This document shows positions 1 to 7,253 of a DNA stretch of 12,902 nucleotides, in pieces; position 1 is the stretch's first letter; each line of letters opens with the position of its first letter. Below the pieces are notes generated by a model that ran no database searches, was not told where the DNA came from, and worked only from the letters and a program-made list of their open reading frames with translations. Source of the stretch: Cytophagales bacterium. GTDB taxonomy: Bacteria; Bacteroidota; Bacteroidia; Cytophagales; ES-bin-26. Position numbers and translations under genes: made by a program. The stretch is taken from assembly GCA_014379925.1 (NCBI GenBank), contig JACMKY010000416.1, forward strand, positions 1 through 12,902, written 5' to 3'.

Positions 1-1788
1 ATACTGGTAGGAGAGCGAGTTGCTCAGCGAGAAGAAGTCATCGGGCTTCTGCAACTGACGACCCAGGCTCAGCGTGATGCCGCTGATGTTGAAGGAACCC
101 ACTCTTTCACGGCCCGTTCCGTAAATTCCGCTGAAAAGGTTCTGCACGGTGTGGCTCAGGCTGACTGAGAAAGCGTTGGGCCGGCGCCCGCCCAGCCAGG
201 GTTCGGTAAACGTGGCCGAATACGTCTGGAATTGCCGGCCACTGGCCTGAAAACGCAGGGCCACGCGTTGGCCGTCGCCCTTGGGTACGGGGCGGTACTT
301 CTGGAAGTCGAACAGGCTCCGCGCGGAAAAGTTGTTGAACACCAGCCCCAGCGTACCCACGAAACCATAGAAACCGCCCCAGCCACCGGAAAGCTCGATC
401 TGATCGCTGGGCTTCTCTTCCACCGTGTATTCAATGTCCACGGTCCCGTCCTGCGGGTTGGGAATCGGGTTGATGCCGATCTTCTCGGCGTCGAAATAGC
501 CCAACTGCGCGATTTCCCGTTGGGTACGGATCAGGGCGGCCCGGCTGAATTTCTGGCCCGGCAAAGTGCGAATCTCGCGCAACACCACGTGGTCGTTGGT
601 TTGGGTGTTGCCCGCGAGGATGATCTTGTTGATGTTGGCCTGTGCGCCTTCGTAGATGCGCATCTCCACGTCAATCGAATCGCCTTCCACGGCCACTTCA
701 ACGGGCTCGATGCTGAAAAACAGGTAACCGTTGTCCATGTAGAGCGAGGTAATGTCCTGTTGGGTAGGGCTGAAGTTGAGCCGCTTCTCCAGTTCTTCCA
801 GGTTATACACGTCGCCCTTGGCAATTCCCAGTACTTCGCCCAAGGCATCGGACTTGTACACGTAGTTGCCCGCCCAGGTGATGTTACGGAAATAGTACTT
901 GCGGCCTTCGTCGAGCTTCAACTCCACGTTGATGGTCCGGTCGTCGTACCGGTAGACGGTATCCGACACGATGGCCGCGTCGCGGTATCCCTCGGCGTTG
1001 TAGTAGGCCAGGAGTTTCTTCTTGTCTTCCTCGTACTTGGAAGGAATGAACTTGGAAGGCGTAAAAATGTGGCTGAGTTTTCTTTGTTCCTTGTCCATTT
1101 CCTTCGTATTCTTCATCTTCCGGCGGAGCTTGCGTTCGGAGAGGGCTTCGCGGCCGATGAACGTCAGGGAGTTAATCTTTACCTTCCGTTTCTTATCCAC
1201 GTTGATCTTCATCACGATGCTGTTGGAAAGCACCGTATCGGCCACTTGGTTGATGGTGACGGCGGTGTTGAGGAACCCTTTTTCCAGGAAATACTTCTTA
1301 ACCTGCAACTGGGTATTCTTGACCAGGGCGTCGGTGACTACCCTTCCCCGGATCAGCTTGATTTTTTCGTTTAGTGCATCCACTTCCCCCTTCCGGAGGC
1401 CGTCGAAAACGAAGCGCGACAAGCGCGGCCGTTCCTTTACGTTGATGTCGAGGAAAACGGTTTCGCCCTCCACCTTGGTCGCCGATATCTCCACCCCGCC
1501 CAGCAGTCCCTGGTCCCACAGCCGCTTGATGGCCCCGCTGATGTCTTCGCCCGGGATGCGGATCTTGTCACCCTTTTTGAGGCCGGAAAGCGAAATCAGT
1601 GGGTTGGCATCCAGAAATTTAGCCCCGCTCACGGTAATGTCGCCAATAATGTATTCCTTCGGATTGCTGTAGTCCAGGTCCAAGTCACTGGAACCGCCCG
1701 AACGGCCCGCCCCGATTTTCACCTGCGCCTGCCCGAGAACGGAAGCGAAAAGAAGCGCGCAAAACAGGGCAGTAGTTGTTGGTTTCAT
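1..1788 (-). CDS. bamA: Outer-membrane protein assembly factor BamA (3' end outside window)
   Basis: This is the central Omp85 subunit of the BAM complex, which folds and inserts beta-barrel proteins into the outer membrane. 596 codons are visible and the frame is still open at base 1, so the rest of the C-terminal barrel is missing. Residues 1-22 form a Sec signal peptide (MKPTTTALF, cut near GQAQ). Five POTRA domains follow at about 45-120, 121-201, 202-296, 297-380 and 383-458. Each carries the typical hydrophobic strand plus a G-rich turn, for example ITVSGAKFLD, LTFIGREAL, ITWAGNYVY and IILAGNTQT. The barrel starts near residue 462 and contains the conserved strand motif TEPWLGGRRP (about 528-537). 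The start is ATG at 1788. An in-frame ATG three codons upstream (1797) shares its A with the uppS stop (TGATG), so translation is probably coupled to uppS either way. The family call is firm; the exact start is not. Confidence 0.95.
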   Translation of the reverse strand, partial: MKPTTTALFCALLFASVLGQAQVKIGAGRSGGSSDLDLDYSNPKEYIIGDITVSGAKFLDANPLISLSGLKKGDKIRIPGEDISGAIKRLWDQGLLGGVEISATKVEGETVFLDINVKERPRLSRFVFDGLRKGEVDALNEKIKLIRGRVVTDALVKNTQLQVKKYFLEKGFLNTAVTINQVADTVLSNSIVMKINVDKKRKVKINSLTFIGREALSERKLRRKMKNTKEMDKEQRKLSHIFTPSKFIPSKYEEDKKKLLAYYNAEGYRDAAIVSDTVYRYDDRTINVELKLDEGRKYYFRNITWAGNYVYKSDALGEVLGIAKGDVYNLEELEKRLNFSPTQQDITSLYMDNGYLFFSIEPVEVAVEGDSIDVEMRIYEGAQANINKIILAGNTQTNDHVVLREIRTLPGQKFSRAALIRTQREIAQLGYFDAEKIGINPIPNPQDGTVDIEYTVEEKPSDQIELSGGWGGFYGFVGTLGLVFNNFSARSLFDFQKYRPVPKGDGQRVALRFQASGRQFQTYSATFTEPWLGGRRPNAFSVSLSHTVQNLFSGIYGTGRERVGSFNISGITLSLGRQLQKPDDFFSLSNSLSYQY

Positions 1789-1796
1789 GGGGAGCA

Positions 1797-2558
1797 TCAC
1801 GGTTTCATTTGTTCACTAATTTTTCCAAACCTTCTTTCTCGCTTCTGGTAGGCGGCGATGGCCTCGTACAAGTGTTGTTTTCTAAAATCGGGCCAGAGTA
1901 CTTCGGGTATGTACAATTCGGAATAGGCGATCTGCCAAAGCAAAAAATTACTGATCCGCATTTCCCCGCTGGTCCGGATCAACAATTCCGGGTCCGGAAT
2001 GGCCCGGGTGTTGAGGTAATGAACAAACGTTTCTTCGTCAATGCCTTCCGGCTGTAGGTGGCCCTCTTGAACGGCTTGGGCGATCTGGCGTACCGCGCTC
2101 AGTATTTCCCACCGGCCGCTGTAGTTGAGCGCCAGGATTAGTGTAAGCCCGTTGTTATGCTGGGTATTTTCGATGGCTTCGTTCAGTTCCCGCCGACACA
2201 CCGGGGGCAGGTTCTGCGTATCGCCGATGGTGGCCAGCCGTACGTTGTTTTTGGTCAGCGTTTGGGTCTCGGAACGGATGGTGGAAACCAGCAACTGCAT
2301 CAGGGCATCCACCTCTTCCTTGGGTCTTGACCAGTTCTCGGTCGAAAAGGCGTAGAGCGTCAGGTACTTGATCCCCAGTTCGGCGCACGCCTCCGTAGTA
2401 TCCTTCACCGCCTGGATGGCATTCCGGTGGCCAAATATCCGCGCGGCACCCTTCTTTTTCGCCCACCGTCCGTTGCCGTCCATGATAACGGCAATGTGCT
2501 GGGGCAAATTGCCCGGATCAATGTCTTCTTTCGTTCCCACGCGACCAATGTACAGCAC
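1797..2558 (-). CDS. uppS: Isoprenyl transferase / undecaprenyl diphosphate synthase
   Basis: This is a cytosolic cis-prenyltransferase. It extends farnesyl diphosphate with isopentenyl diphosphates to make undecaprenyl diphosphate, the lipid carrier for peptidoglycan and surface polysaccharide. Family motifs appear in order: HIAVIMDGNGRWAKKKG at 21-37 with the catalytic Asp at 27, FSTENWSRP at 71-79, LALNYSGRWEI at 142-152, and RTSGEMRISNFLLWQ at 195-209, the diphosphate-binding Arg/Ser region. The length of 253 aa is normal. The longest frame begins with GTG at 2558, and a TAA lies five codons upstream, so no ATG start is available. A second GTG at 2540 (codon 7) would give a shorter N-terminus and is equally possible. 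The stop lies 8 nt before the bamA ATG. Upstream, 53 nt separate it from the DUF6089 gene, so it probably belongs to the same transcript. Confidence 0.95.
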   Translation of the reverse strand: MLYIGRVGTKEDIDPGNLPQHIAVIMDGNGRWAKKKGAARIFGHRNAIQAVKDTTEACAELGIKYLTLYAFSTENWSRPKEEVDALMQLLVSTIRSETQTLTKNNVRLATIGDTQNLPPVCRRELNEAIENTQHNNGLTLILALNYSGRWEILSAVRQIAQAVQEGHLQPEGIDEETFVHYLNTRAIPDPELLIRTSGEMRISNFLLWQIAYSELYIPEVLWPDFRKQHLYEAIAAYQKRERRFGKISEQMKP

Positions 2559-2611
2559 AACAAACGCAAATTACTAAAACTTGGCCGCTATTTCAAAAGG
2601 TGGGGATTGGA

Positions 2612-3316
2612 TCAGTAGAAGTCGGGGCAGTGCACCTGGTAGAAGGTATAGCTGATCATCAGGCCCGTGTAGAAGTACATGTCTTTCGAGGCGGGGTTGC
2701 CATTCCGCAGCGGATTGCTGGTCAGCGGTCCCCCCAGGTCATCGAGGTAATCGGTGAAGGTTTTCCGGGCTCCAAACTCCAGCCCCAGGTTCCAGTTTCC
2801 TCCCAGCACGACTTTGGCTCCCGCCCCGAAGGGAACCGTCACTTGCGTCAGGCGATACGAAGGAGAACCGTTCTCTTCGGGACGGAAATTCAACAACGCC
2901 AGACCCGCAAACAGGTAGGGCGTCCAAACCTGACGGGAACGGTCGTTGCGGAAGTTGAGGAAATTGTATTCGAACTGGGGCGAAAGCTCGGTGAGTCGCG
3001 TGTGGAAACTGCGGTTCCTGGCCCGTTGGAAGGGATCGCCAGACACCCGGTCTTCAGCGAAAATGTTGCCGAGCAGCAGGTTTGCTTTCAAAGAAACCGC
3101 CCGCCCCGCGTTGTAGCGCACGAACAGGTTGCCACCCAACCGCGAAAACCGGGGCTTCAGGGTGGTTGCCACGTCACCCTTGTAGTTCATTGCGCCCAAA
3201 CCACCCCCGATTTCCCACTGCTGGGCCTCCGAACGGACGGCAGGGAGGGTCAAGGCAAAAAGGGTAGCTAAAAAGAGGGTGGATCTACGGTTATAAAGGC
3301 TGGGTAGGTTGGTCAA
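2612..3316 (-). CDS. DUF6089-like outer-membrane beta-barrel protein (second of tandem pair)
   Basis: This is a probable small outer-membrane beta-barrel of the DUF6089 type found in Bacteroidota; its function is unknown. The N-terminus is a signal peptide: Arg-Arg at 10-11, a hydrophobic core LFLATLFALTLPA, and cleavage near SEAQQ at about 29-33. The rest alternates aromatic and small residues as in membrane beta-strands, with NYKGDV (44-49), FTDYLDDLGG (187-196) and a final strand ending HCPDFY. No ATG is available: TTG at 3316 is the first start, an in-frame TAA lies four codons upstream, and the next Met is residue 43, beyond the signal peptide. TTG is therefore the likely start. The upstream paralogue ends 41 nt away. 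The two share the FTDYLDD block at protein level, and at DNA level 21 of 23 bases match (2738-2760 versus 3646-3668). Export and barrel structure are inferred from these patterns. Confidence 0.8.
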   Translation of the reverse strand: MTNLPSLYNRRSTLFLATLFALTLPAVRSEAQQWEIGGGLGAMNYKGDVATTLKPRFSRLGGNLFVRYNAGRAVSLKANLLLGNIFAEDRVSGDPFQRARNRSFHTRLTELSPQFEYNFLNFRNDRSRQVWTPYLFAGLALLNFRPEENGSPSYRLTQVTVPFGAGAKVVLGGNWNLGLEFGARKTFTDYLDDLGGPLTSNPLRNGNPASKDMYFYTGLMISYTFYQVHCPDFY

Positions 3317-3357
3317 GGCAGTGAGGAGTTAGAATCGGGAAATGGTGGGCATTACGG

Positions 3358-4368
3358 TCAGCGGGATCGGCGGCCAGTGGGTACCAGGATGTAGTTAAAG
3401 TGAAAGCCCGTAATGATGTACGAATCCTTCTCACTGGGTTTCCCCCGTTGGTCTCCCCGCTGCCCGTACCCGTTGAGTGGTCGGAAAGGACTGTCGTTGG
3501 AATCTTCGTTGAGGAACTCCCGCATTCCCGGCTCCCGGCTTTCCTTGGCGTAGGCAGCAATGTTCTCTTCCACCCGGTACGCCATCTTATACGCCAACGA
3601 GTTAAACCCGCCCAGCTCTTCCGGTGAGGCGTAATCGCCGCTCACGTCATCCAGGTAATCGGTGAACGTATACCGGAAACTCAACTCGAACGCTACGTCT
3701 ACCCGTCGGTTAACCCGATACCGAATGCCCAATCCAGCTGGTATGACGATTTGAACCGGAGAGTACGGCTTCCGGTAGCCGGACCGGCCTTGCCCCTCCG
3801 TACCGAGTGGTCGCAGCTTCACCCACCGGTTCCCGTCGGTCACGGGAACTTTGGCCCTCGGGTTGTGAACGATGACGCCGAAACCGGCGAAGGCGTAGGG
3901 AATCAGCCCGGGTCGTTTCAGAAAGTTCTGTTTGTTTTTGTAGAGGTCCACCACGGCGGTGGCGTCCAATTCTTTGATGTCGTTCCTGAAGTGCAGGTTC
4001 CGGACAAACCGGTAGCGGGCGTTTTTATCGGAGGTATTGGCGTTGAAGTCATCGCCCTGCAGGCGGCTCCACATGATTGCTCCCCTCACGCTCAGCCGGG
4101 GGCGGAGGCGGCGCATCACGAACACGGAAAGATTCAGGCGGGTGAACCGCAAATCGGTGCTCAGCAACGATGAGGAAGGGGCAATATCCCCGAAATAATT
4201 CGCCGCGTTGAGGCTGGCCCCAACGGTGACGTATTGTCTCTTGGCGTAGTACGCGCTGGCGAGGCTGTATTTGCTGGTGGGAGTGACTTTTCTTCTTCTC
4301 TGGGCGCTTGCGGTAGACAGGGAAAAACCAATGGCGATCAATACCAGTAGTGCCGTGGATCTTTTCAT
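3358..4368 (-). CDS. DUF6089-like outer-membrane beta-barrel protein (first of tandem pair)
   Basis: A 336-aa exported protein related to the next gene downstream. The signal peptide is MKRSTALLVLIAIGFSLSTASAQ, with cleavage after SAQ near residue 23, followed by a basic stretch RRRK. The body looks like an outer-membrane beta-barrel, with NYFGDI (57-62), GLIPYAFAGFGVIVHNP (154-170), IPAGLGIRYRVN (209-220) and FTDYLDDVSG (235-244). It is about 100 aa longer than its neighbour. The extra length is mainly a polar region around 245-315 (ELGGFNSLAY, REPGMREFLNEDSNDSP, RGDQRGKPSEKD) before the last strand, probably a long surface loop or a periplasmic segment. ATG at 4368 is a clear start. It is the first gene after an AT-rich promoter region and likely heads the DUF6089–DUF6089–uppS–bamA transcript. 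The molecular role is unknown; its position suggests an envelope function (inference). Confidence 0.8.
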   Translation of the reverse strand: MKRSTALLVLIAIGFSLSTASAQRRRKVTPTSKYSLASAYYAKRQYVTVGASLNAANYFGDIAPSSSLLSTDLRFTRLNLSVFVMRRLRPRLSVRGAIMWSRLQGDDFNANTSDKNARYRFVRNLHFRNDIKELDATAVVDLYKNKQNFLKRPGLIPYAFAGFGVIVHNPRAKVPVTDGNRWVKLRPLGTEGQGRSGYRKPYSPVQIVIPAGLGIRYRVNRRVDVAFELSFRYTFTDYLDDVSGDYASPEELGGFNSLAYKMAYRVEENIAAYAKESREPGMREFLNEDSNDSPFRPLNGYGQRGDQRGKPSEKDSYIITGFHFNYILVPTGRRSR

Positions 4369-4440
4369 AATTGAAGAAAAAGCCGTTGGTTAACCCGCTC
4401 CCGGTCGGCCGACGGGCAAGGCGTGACTGCTATCCGGGTA

Positions 4441-4461
4441 ATAAGCTATATAACAGCTTAT
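4441..4461. repeat. 7-bp inverted repeat just downstream of the -7 box
   Basis: ATAAGCT (4441-4447) and AGCTTAT (4455-4461) form a perfect 7-bp inverted repeat around a 7-nt AT-rich spacer. The same bases also form an imperfect direct repeat, AGCTATATAAC and AGCTTATAAC. It sits in the predicted start of the mRNA leader, where it could act as an operator or a 5' hairpin. AT-richness makes a chance origin possible. Confidence 0.4.
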
Positions 4462-4470
4462 AACGCTTCG

Positions 4471-4478
4471 CAAAGATA
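4471..4478 (-). promoter_or_regulatory. Promoter -7 box (TATCTTTG) for the DUF6089–uppS–bamA genes
   Basis: The minus strand reads TATCTTTG, an exact match to the Bacteroidota housekeeping-sigma -7 consensus TAnnTTTG. The stretch upstream is rich in T and A, with a T-run at the expected -33 distance rather than a clear TTTG. Transcription would begin near 4464-4467, leaving a leader of about 95-100 nt before the ATG at 4368. It lies in the only AT-rich intergenic region of the left half. The -7 match is seen; promoter activity is inferred. Confidence 0.55.
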
Positions 4479-4589
4479 AGGAGTGATATACTAAATAAAA
4501 AAGGGAAGTAATATTATACCGGCTTATCGCCTCGGAAATCGACCCCAGCGGAATTGTGGCTGGTAGAGACCCTCCCCACGCCCCCAATC

Positions 4590-5465
4590 TCAATTTCGAC
4601 GGTCCACCCCCCAGTTCAACTTGCTGCGTAAGGTATCCAGGAAATTGTCCCCGTTTAGCTTCACCAGGCGCGTTTTGAACTGTTCCTTTTTGACGGCTAG
4701 CTGGATGGTTTGATCCACTACTTTGGAACGGGAATCCAGGGAAATGAGGTAATTCTTGCCCCGGCCCTCAATCTCGAAAGAGATGATGCTGGTGTCGGAA
4801 ACCACCAAGGGGCGGACGTTCAGGTTGTGGGGGCTGATGGGAGCGATGATGAAATTGCTGGATTGCGGTAGCACCACCGGCCCGCCGCAGCTCAGCGAGT
4901 AGCCCGTGGAACCAGTGGGCGTGGATACGATCAGCCCGTCGGCCCAGTAAGAGTTGAGGTATTCGCCGTCGATGTACGTGTGCACCACGATCATGGAAGA
5001 CGTGTCGCGCTTGGTGATGGTAAACTCGTTGAGACCGAAATTGAGTCCTCCAAACACATCCTGGTCCGATTCCAGACTAATGAGCGAGCGGTCGTCGAAG
5101 GTATAATACCCGCTGAAGAGGCTATGAATGGCGGCTTTGGCCTGCGGGGGTGAAATAGTAGCCAGGAAGCCCAGCCGTCCGGTATTGATGCCGACAATGG
5201 GTATTTCGCGCGCGCCCACGCCGGTAACTGTTTCCAGCAGCGTACCGTCGCCGCCCAGGCTGAAAAAGAAGTTGGCGTCGAAAATCTCGCGGGGATGCCG
5301 GTAGGTGGCGGACGGTTTTCTGAGGATGCCCGCCTCGTCCAACACGGCGTTGAAAGGCTCCGAAATTTGCATTTCCACCCCGCGGTTGGCCATCTCATCA
5401 AACATCTCCTGGACGAAAGGTTTGGTCGGTTCCTTGAAATTCTTCCCGTGGATGGCGATTTTCAT
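4590..5465 (-). CDS. nadK: NAD kinase
   Basis: This cytosolic enzyme phosphorylates NAD to NADP and so supplies the cell's NADPH pool. The 291-aa product starts MKIAIHGKNF. It has the hallmark GGDGT motif at residues 71-75, followed by LLETV. GLNEFTI at 144-150 holds the NE pair (146-147), and the glycine-rich TPTGSTGYSLSCGGP lies at 182-196. All are diagnostic of the NAD kinase fold and its nucleotide site. I choose ATG at 5465 because NAD kinases of this group begin at this point. A longer frame from TTG at 5510 would add 15 polar residues with no family counterpart. The CBS gene ends 54 nt upstream of the ATG. The predicted promoter of the next transcript lies downstream, so nadK may be the last gene of the hydrolase–CBS–nadK unit. 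Confidence 0.95.
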   Translation of the reverse strand: MKIAIHGKNFKEPTKPFVQEMFDEMANRGVEMQISEPFNAVLDEAGILRKPSATYRHPREIFDANFFFSLGGDGTLLETVTGVGAREIPIVGINTGRLGFLATISPPQAKAAIHSLFSGYYTFDDRSLISLESDQDVFGGLNFGLNEFTITKRDTSSMIVVHTYIDGEYLNSYWADGLIVSTPTGSTGYSLSCGGPVVLPQSSNFIIAPISPHNLNVRPLVVSDTSIISFEIEGRGKNYLISLDSRSKVVDQTIQLAVKKEQFKTRLVKLNGDNFLDTLRSKLNWGVDRRN

Positions 5466-5497
5466 GGCAGTTGATGCTTCCCAACGGCTGGCAGTTG

Positions 5498-5513
5498 TTT
5501 CGTTGGGCAAGTC
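5498..5513. repeat. 16-bp inverted repeat, left copy
   Basis: The plus strand reads TTTCGTTGGGCAAGTC here. Its exact reverse complement occurs at 6246-6261, so the two copies flank the CBS-domain gene as an inverted pair. The match stops after 16 bases on both sides. No transposase lies between the copies. Meaning unknown; it could be chance. Confidence 0.6.
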
Positions 5514-5519
5514 TGGTGC

Positions 5520-6185
5520 CTAAATGTTCAGGTATTTCAGCAGCAGGTCCAGGCGCTCCTTGTCGTTGTTCTCCACTTCCACGTTTTGGAACTGGGCCAC
5601 CACGTGGTAGTCGAAACGTTCGAGGGTTGCCACGATGCGCGAGATGTCGTTGCGGTTGAGCTTGAGGGTGAGTCGGATTTTCGCCCGATTGTCACCGTCC
5701 GGGGAGGCGTGGCTGCTCAGGATCCGGGCATCGTTTGCCTCAACCAAGCGGCTGATCTCCGCCAGGGAATACTCCCGTTCGTCCATGAGCAGCACCAGAA
5801 TGCCGCCCGGCTCCTGCATTCCCGCCGACTGCGCAAACGCCAGCAGCGCATCGTTGACGGTGACGGCGCCAATGAACTTCCTTTCCTCGTTCACCACCGG
5901 TACCACCTGAACCTGGTGATCGAGGGCTACCTTCAGTACCTCGTAGAAATGCTGGTGCCGGTTGGCAAACACGTCTTCCCCCACCAGCGGGAGATCCGCA
6001 ATCCGGGTATTGGAATCGCTGGACTGGAAAATCGCCTCCTCACTCACCATCCCTTCGTACTCCTGGTTTTTCACCACCGGGAACTGACTGACGCGAAATT
6101 CTTCCATCCAGCGACGAGCCACTTCCACCGTATCAGTGGTCTTGAGCGGTGGCAGCATTTGGTTAATCAGTTCCTCGGCGGTCAT
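5520..6185 (-). CDS. CBS-domain protein with C-terminal ACT-like domain
   Basis: A 221-aa soluble protein with two CBS motifs at about 4-60 and 66-118; FRVSQFPVVKNQEYEGMVS and HQVQVVPVVNEERKFIGAVTVNDAL are the typical cores. CBS pairs bind adenosine nucleotides and usually act as sensors. The C-terminal part (about 128-203) has an ACT-like ligand-binding pattern: GGILVLLMDEREYSLAEISRLVEANDARI, then KIRLTLKLN, then IVATLERFDYHV. There is no attached enzyme or channel, so it may sense nucleotides and act on a partner. Its place next to nadK suggests, but does not show, a link to nucleotide or redox state. The start is ATG at 6185. A 142-nt gap separates it from the upstream hydrolase, so it may have its own promoter. 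The exact ligand and role are not known. Confidence 0.85.
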   Translation of the reverse strand: MTAEELINQMLPPLKTTDTVEVARRWMEEFRVSQFPVVKNQEYEGMVSEEAIFQSSDSNTRIADLPLVGEDVFANRHQHFYEVLKVALDHQVQVVPVVNEERKFIGAVTVNDALLAFAQSAGMQEPGGILVLLMDEREYSLAEISRLVEANDARILSSHASPDGDNRAKIRLTLKLNRNDISRIVATLERFDYHVVAQFQNVEVENNDKERLDLLLKYLNI

Positions 6186-6245
6186 AACGGAAGGTGGCTA
6201 CGGAGCACAAGTAAACATACGATTTTTTTGAGAGTCCAGCCTTCC

Positions 6246-6261
6246 GACTTGCCCAACGAAA
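6246..6261. repeat. 16-bp inverted repeat, right copy
   Basis: The plus strand reads GACTTGCCCAACGAAA, the exact reverse complement of 5498-5513. This copy lies in the leader region of the CBS gene, about 60-76 bases upstream of its ATG, where a regulatory site would be placed. Confidence 0.6.
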
Positions 6262-6327
6262 TAGTTCGCGATGGGAATGGTAAGACTCACCTACGGTGTT
6301 CCTCAATAATTGTGCTAGGGTTCCTTC

Positions 6328-7098
6328 TTACTTCCACGCGGGTTCCTTCGCGGTCAGAAACCACCGGAGCAGCCGATTGAATTTTTCGGGATGTTCCATC
6401 ATCGGGGCGTGGCCGCACCGGTCCAGGAAGTGCAATTCGGAACTGGGCAGCAACCGGTTGAATTCGTGGGCGACCGTCGGCGGGGTAATGGTGTCGTTCA
6501 AGCCCCAAACCAGCAACGTCGAAACGTCTATCTTCGGAATTTCACTGGCCATGTTGTGCCGTTGGGCCGATTTGGCGAGGGCCACGATTCGGAGGCACTT
6601 GGGAATGCTTTTGGTAATCTCGAAAACCTCCTCCACCAGCTCTCCACGGGCCGTGGCCGGGTCGTAAAAGGTATGGGCCACCCGCTCCCGGATGTAATCG
6701 TAGCTGCCCCGCTTGGGAAAGGAACCACCCATCGAATTTTCGAACAAGCCCGAACTGCCCGTCAGCACCAATTTCTTCACGTTGGGTTTGTTCTGTAAGG
6801 TATAGATCAGGGCCACGTGCCCGCCCAGAGAATTGCCCAGCAAGGTCAGGTCGGTCAGCGACTTGAACGCCACGAAATCTTCGATGAACGCCACCAGCCC
6901 CTCCAGTCCGGCCGATTTGACGGGCATCTCGTAGATGGGCATGACCGGAATCACCACGCGGTAGTTGCCGGAAAATCCTTCAATGACCCTTTCCCAGTTG
7001 CTCAACGCGCCGAAGAGGCCGTGCAGCAGCAGCAGCACCTCCCCTTCTCCCTCGTCCACGTACACAAAATCGCCTTCGTGTTTTGCCGAAAATTTCAT
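6328..7098 (-). CDS. Alpha/beta-fold hydrolase (cytosolic)
   Basis: A 256-aa single-domain hydrolase of the broad alpha/beta family that includes esterases, C–C hydrolases and lactonases. The visible catalytic elements are the oxyanion loop HGLFG (26-30), the nucleophile elbow GNSLGGH with Ser90, the acid Asp202 in WGLNDTITPP, and His230 in DRCGHAPMMEHPEKF. A lid region lies between about residues 120 and 185 (SYDYIRERVAHTFYDP). No signal peptide is present, so it is probably cytosolic. The start is ATG at 7098, preceded by an A-rich stretch as is usual in Bacteroidota. It may be transcribed from a promoter near 7204 and precede the CBS and nadK genes. The substrate cannot be read from sequence. 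Confidence 0.88.
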   Translation of the reverse strand: MKFSAKHEGDFVYVDEGEGEVLLLLHGLFGALSNWERVIEGFSGNYRVVIPVMPIYEMPVKSAGLEGLVAFIEDFVAFKSLTDLTLLGNSLGGHVALIYTLQNKPNVKKLVLTGSSGLFENSMGGSFPKRGSYDYIRERVAHTFYDPATARGELVEEVFEITKSIPKCLRIVALAKSAQRHNMASEIPKIDVSTLLVWGLNDTITPPTVAHEFNRLLPSSELHFLDRCGHAPMMEHPEKFNRLLRWFLTAKEPAWK

Positions 7099-7253
7099 TT
7101 TTAACGGACAATTGCCTGATTAAGTCCCCAGACGGCAACGCGAGGTACGGCGCGCAATGAATTGTTCCGGATTTTTCCGCTGGTTAACGGGTTCATCCAG
7201 CCGCAAAATAAGGAATTTTGGGAAACTCTAACCGGTGCTGCCGGATTCAGTGC
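7099..7253. other. Intergenic region upstream of the alpha/beta hydrolase
   Basis: These 155 bases separate the broken SnoaL-like gene from the hydrolase ATG. I see no gene. A near-consensus -7 box is listed separately. No clear rho-independent terminator is visible for the amidase transcript. Confidence 0.6.
7204..7211 (-). promoter_or_regulatory. Possible -7 box (TTATTTTG) upstream of the alpha/beta hydrolase
   Basis: The minus strand reads TTATTTTG, which matches the Bacteroidota -7 consensus TAnnTTTG at all fixed positions but one. It lies about 105 bases upstream of the hydrolase ATG and could drive the hydrolase–CBS–nadK genes. No convincing TTTG is present at -33. Confidence 0.3.

Larger units (their letters stand above)
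4369..4589. other. Intergenic region between nadK and the DUF6089 pair
   Basis: These 221 bases hold no credible gene. The middle part (about 4440-4530) is strikingly AT-rich compared with the GC-rich surroundings. It contains a consensus Bacteroidota -7 box and a small inverted repeat, both listed separately. Near 4550-4568 there is a weak 5-bp stem (ccagc/gctgg) downstream of nadK, without a T-run, so I do not call a terminator. Confidence 0.7.

Noticed and set aside
232..1374. Long plus-strand open frame of 380 codons
   Set aside because: It lies wholly antisense to the BamA reading frame, which has clear POTRA and barrel motifs. It is a GC-rich shadow frame.
4390..4593. Open frame of about 67 codons on the minus strand between nadK and the DUF6089 gene
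   Set aside because: It spans the promoter region, overlaps the end of nadK and has no recognisable protein features.
5466..5510. TTG at 5510 as the nadK start
   Set aside because: It would add 15 polar residues before the usual MKIAIHG start. No ribosome-binding site favours it.
5498..6261. CBS gene as a small transposable element bounded by 16-bp terminal inverted repeats
   Set aside because: No transposase is present, no target-site duplication flanks the repeats, and CBS next to nadK is, as far as I recall, a common order in this group. Reported only as a repeat pair.
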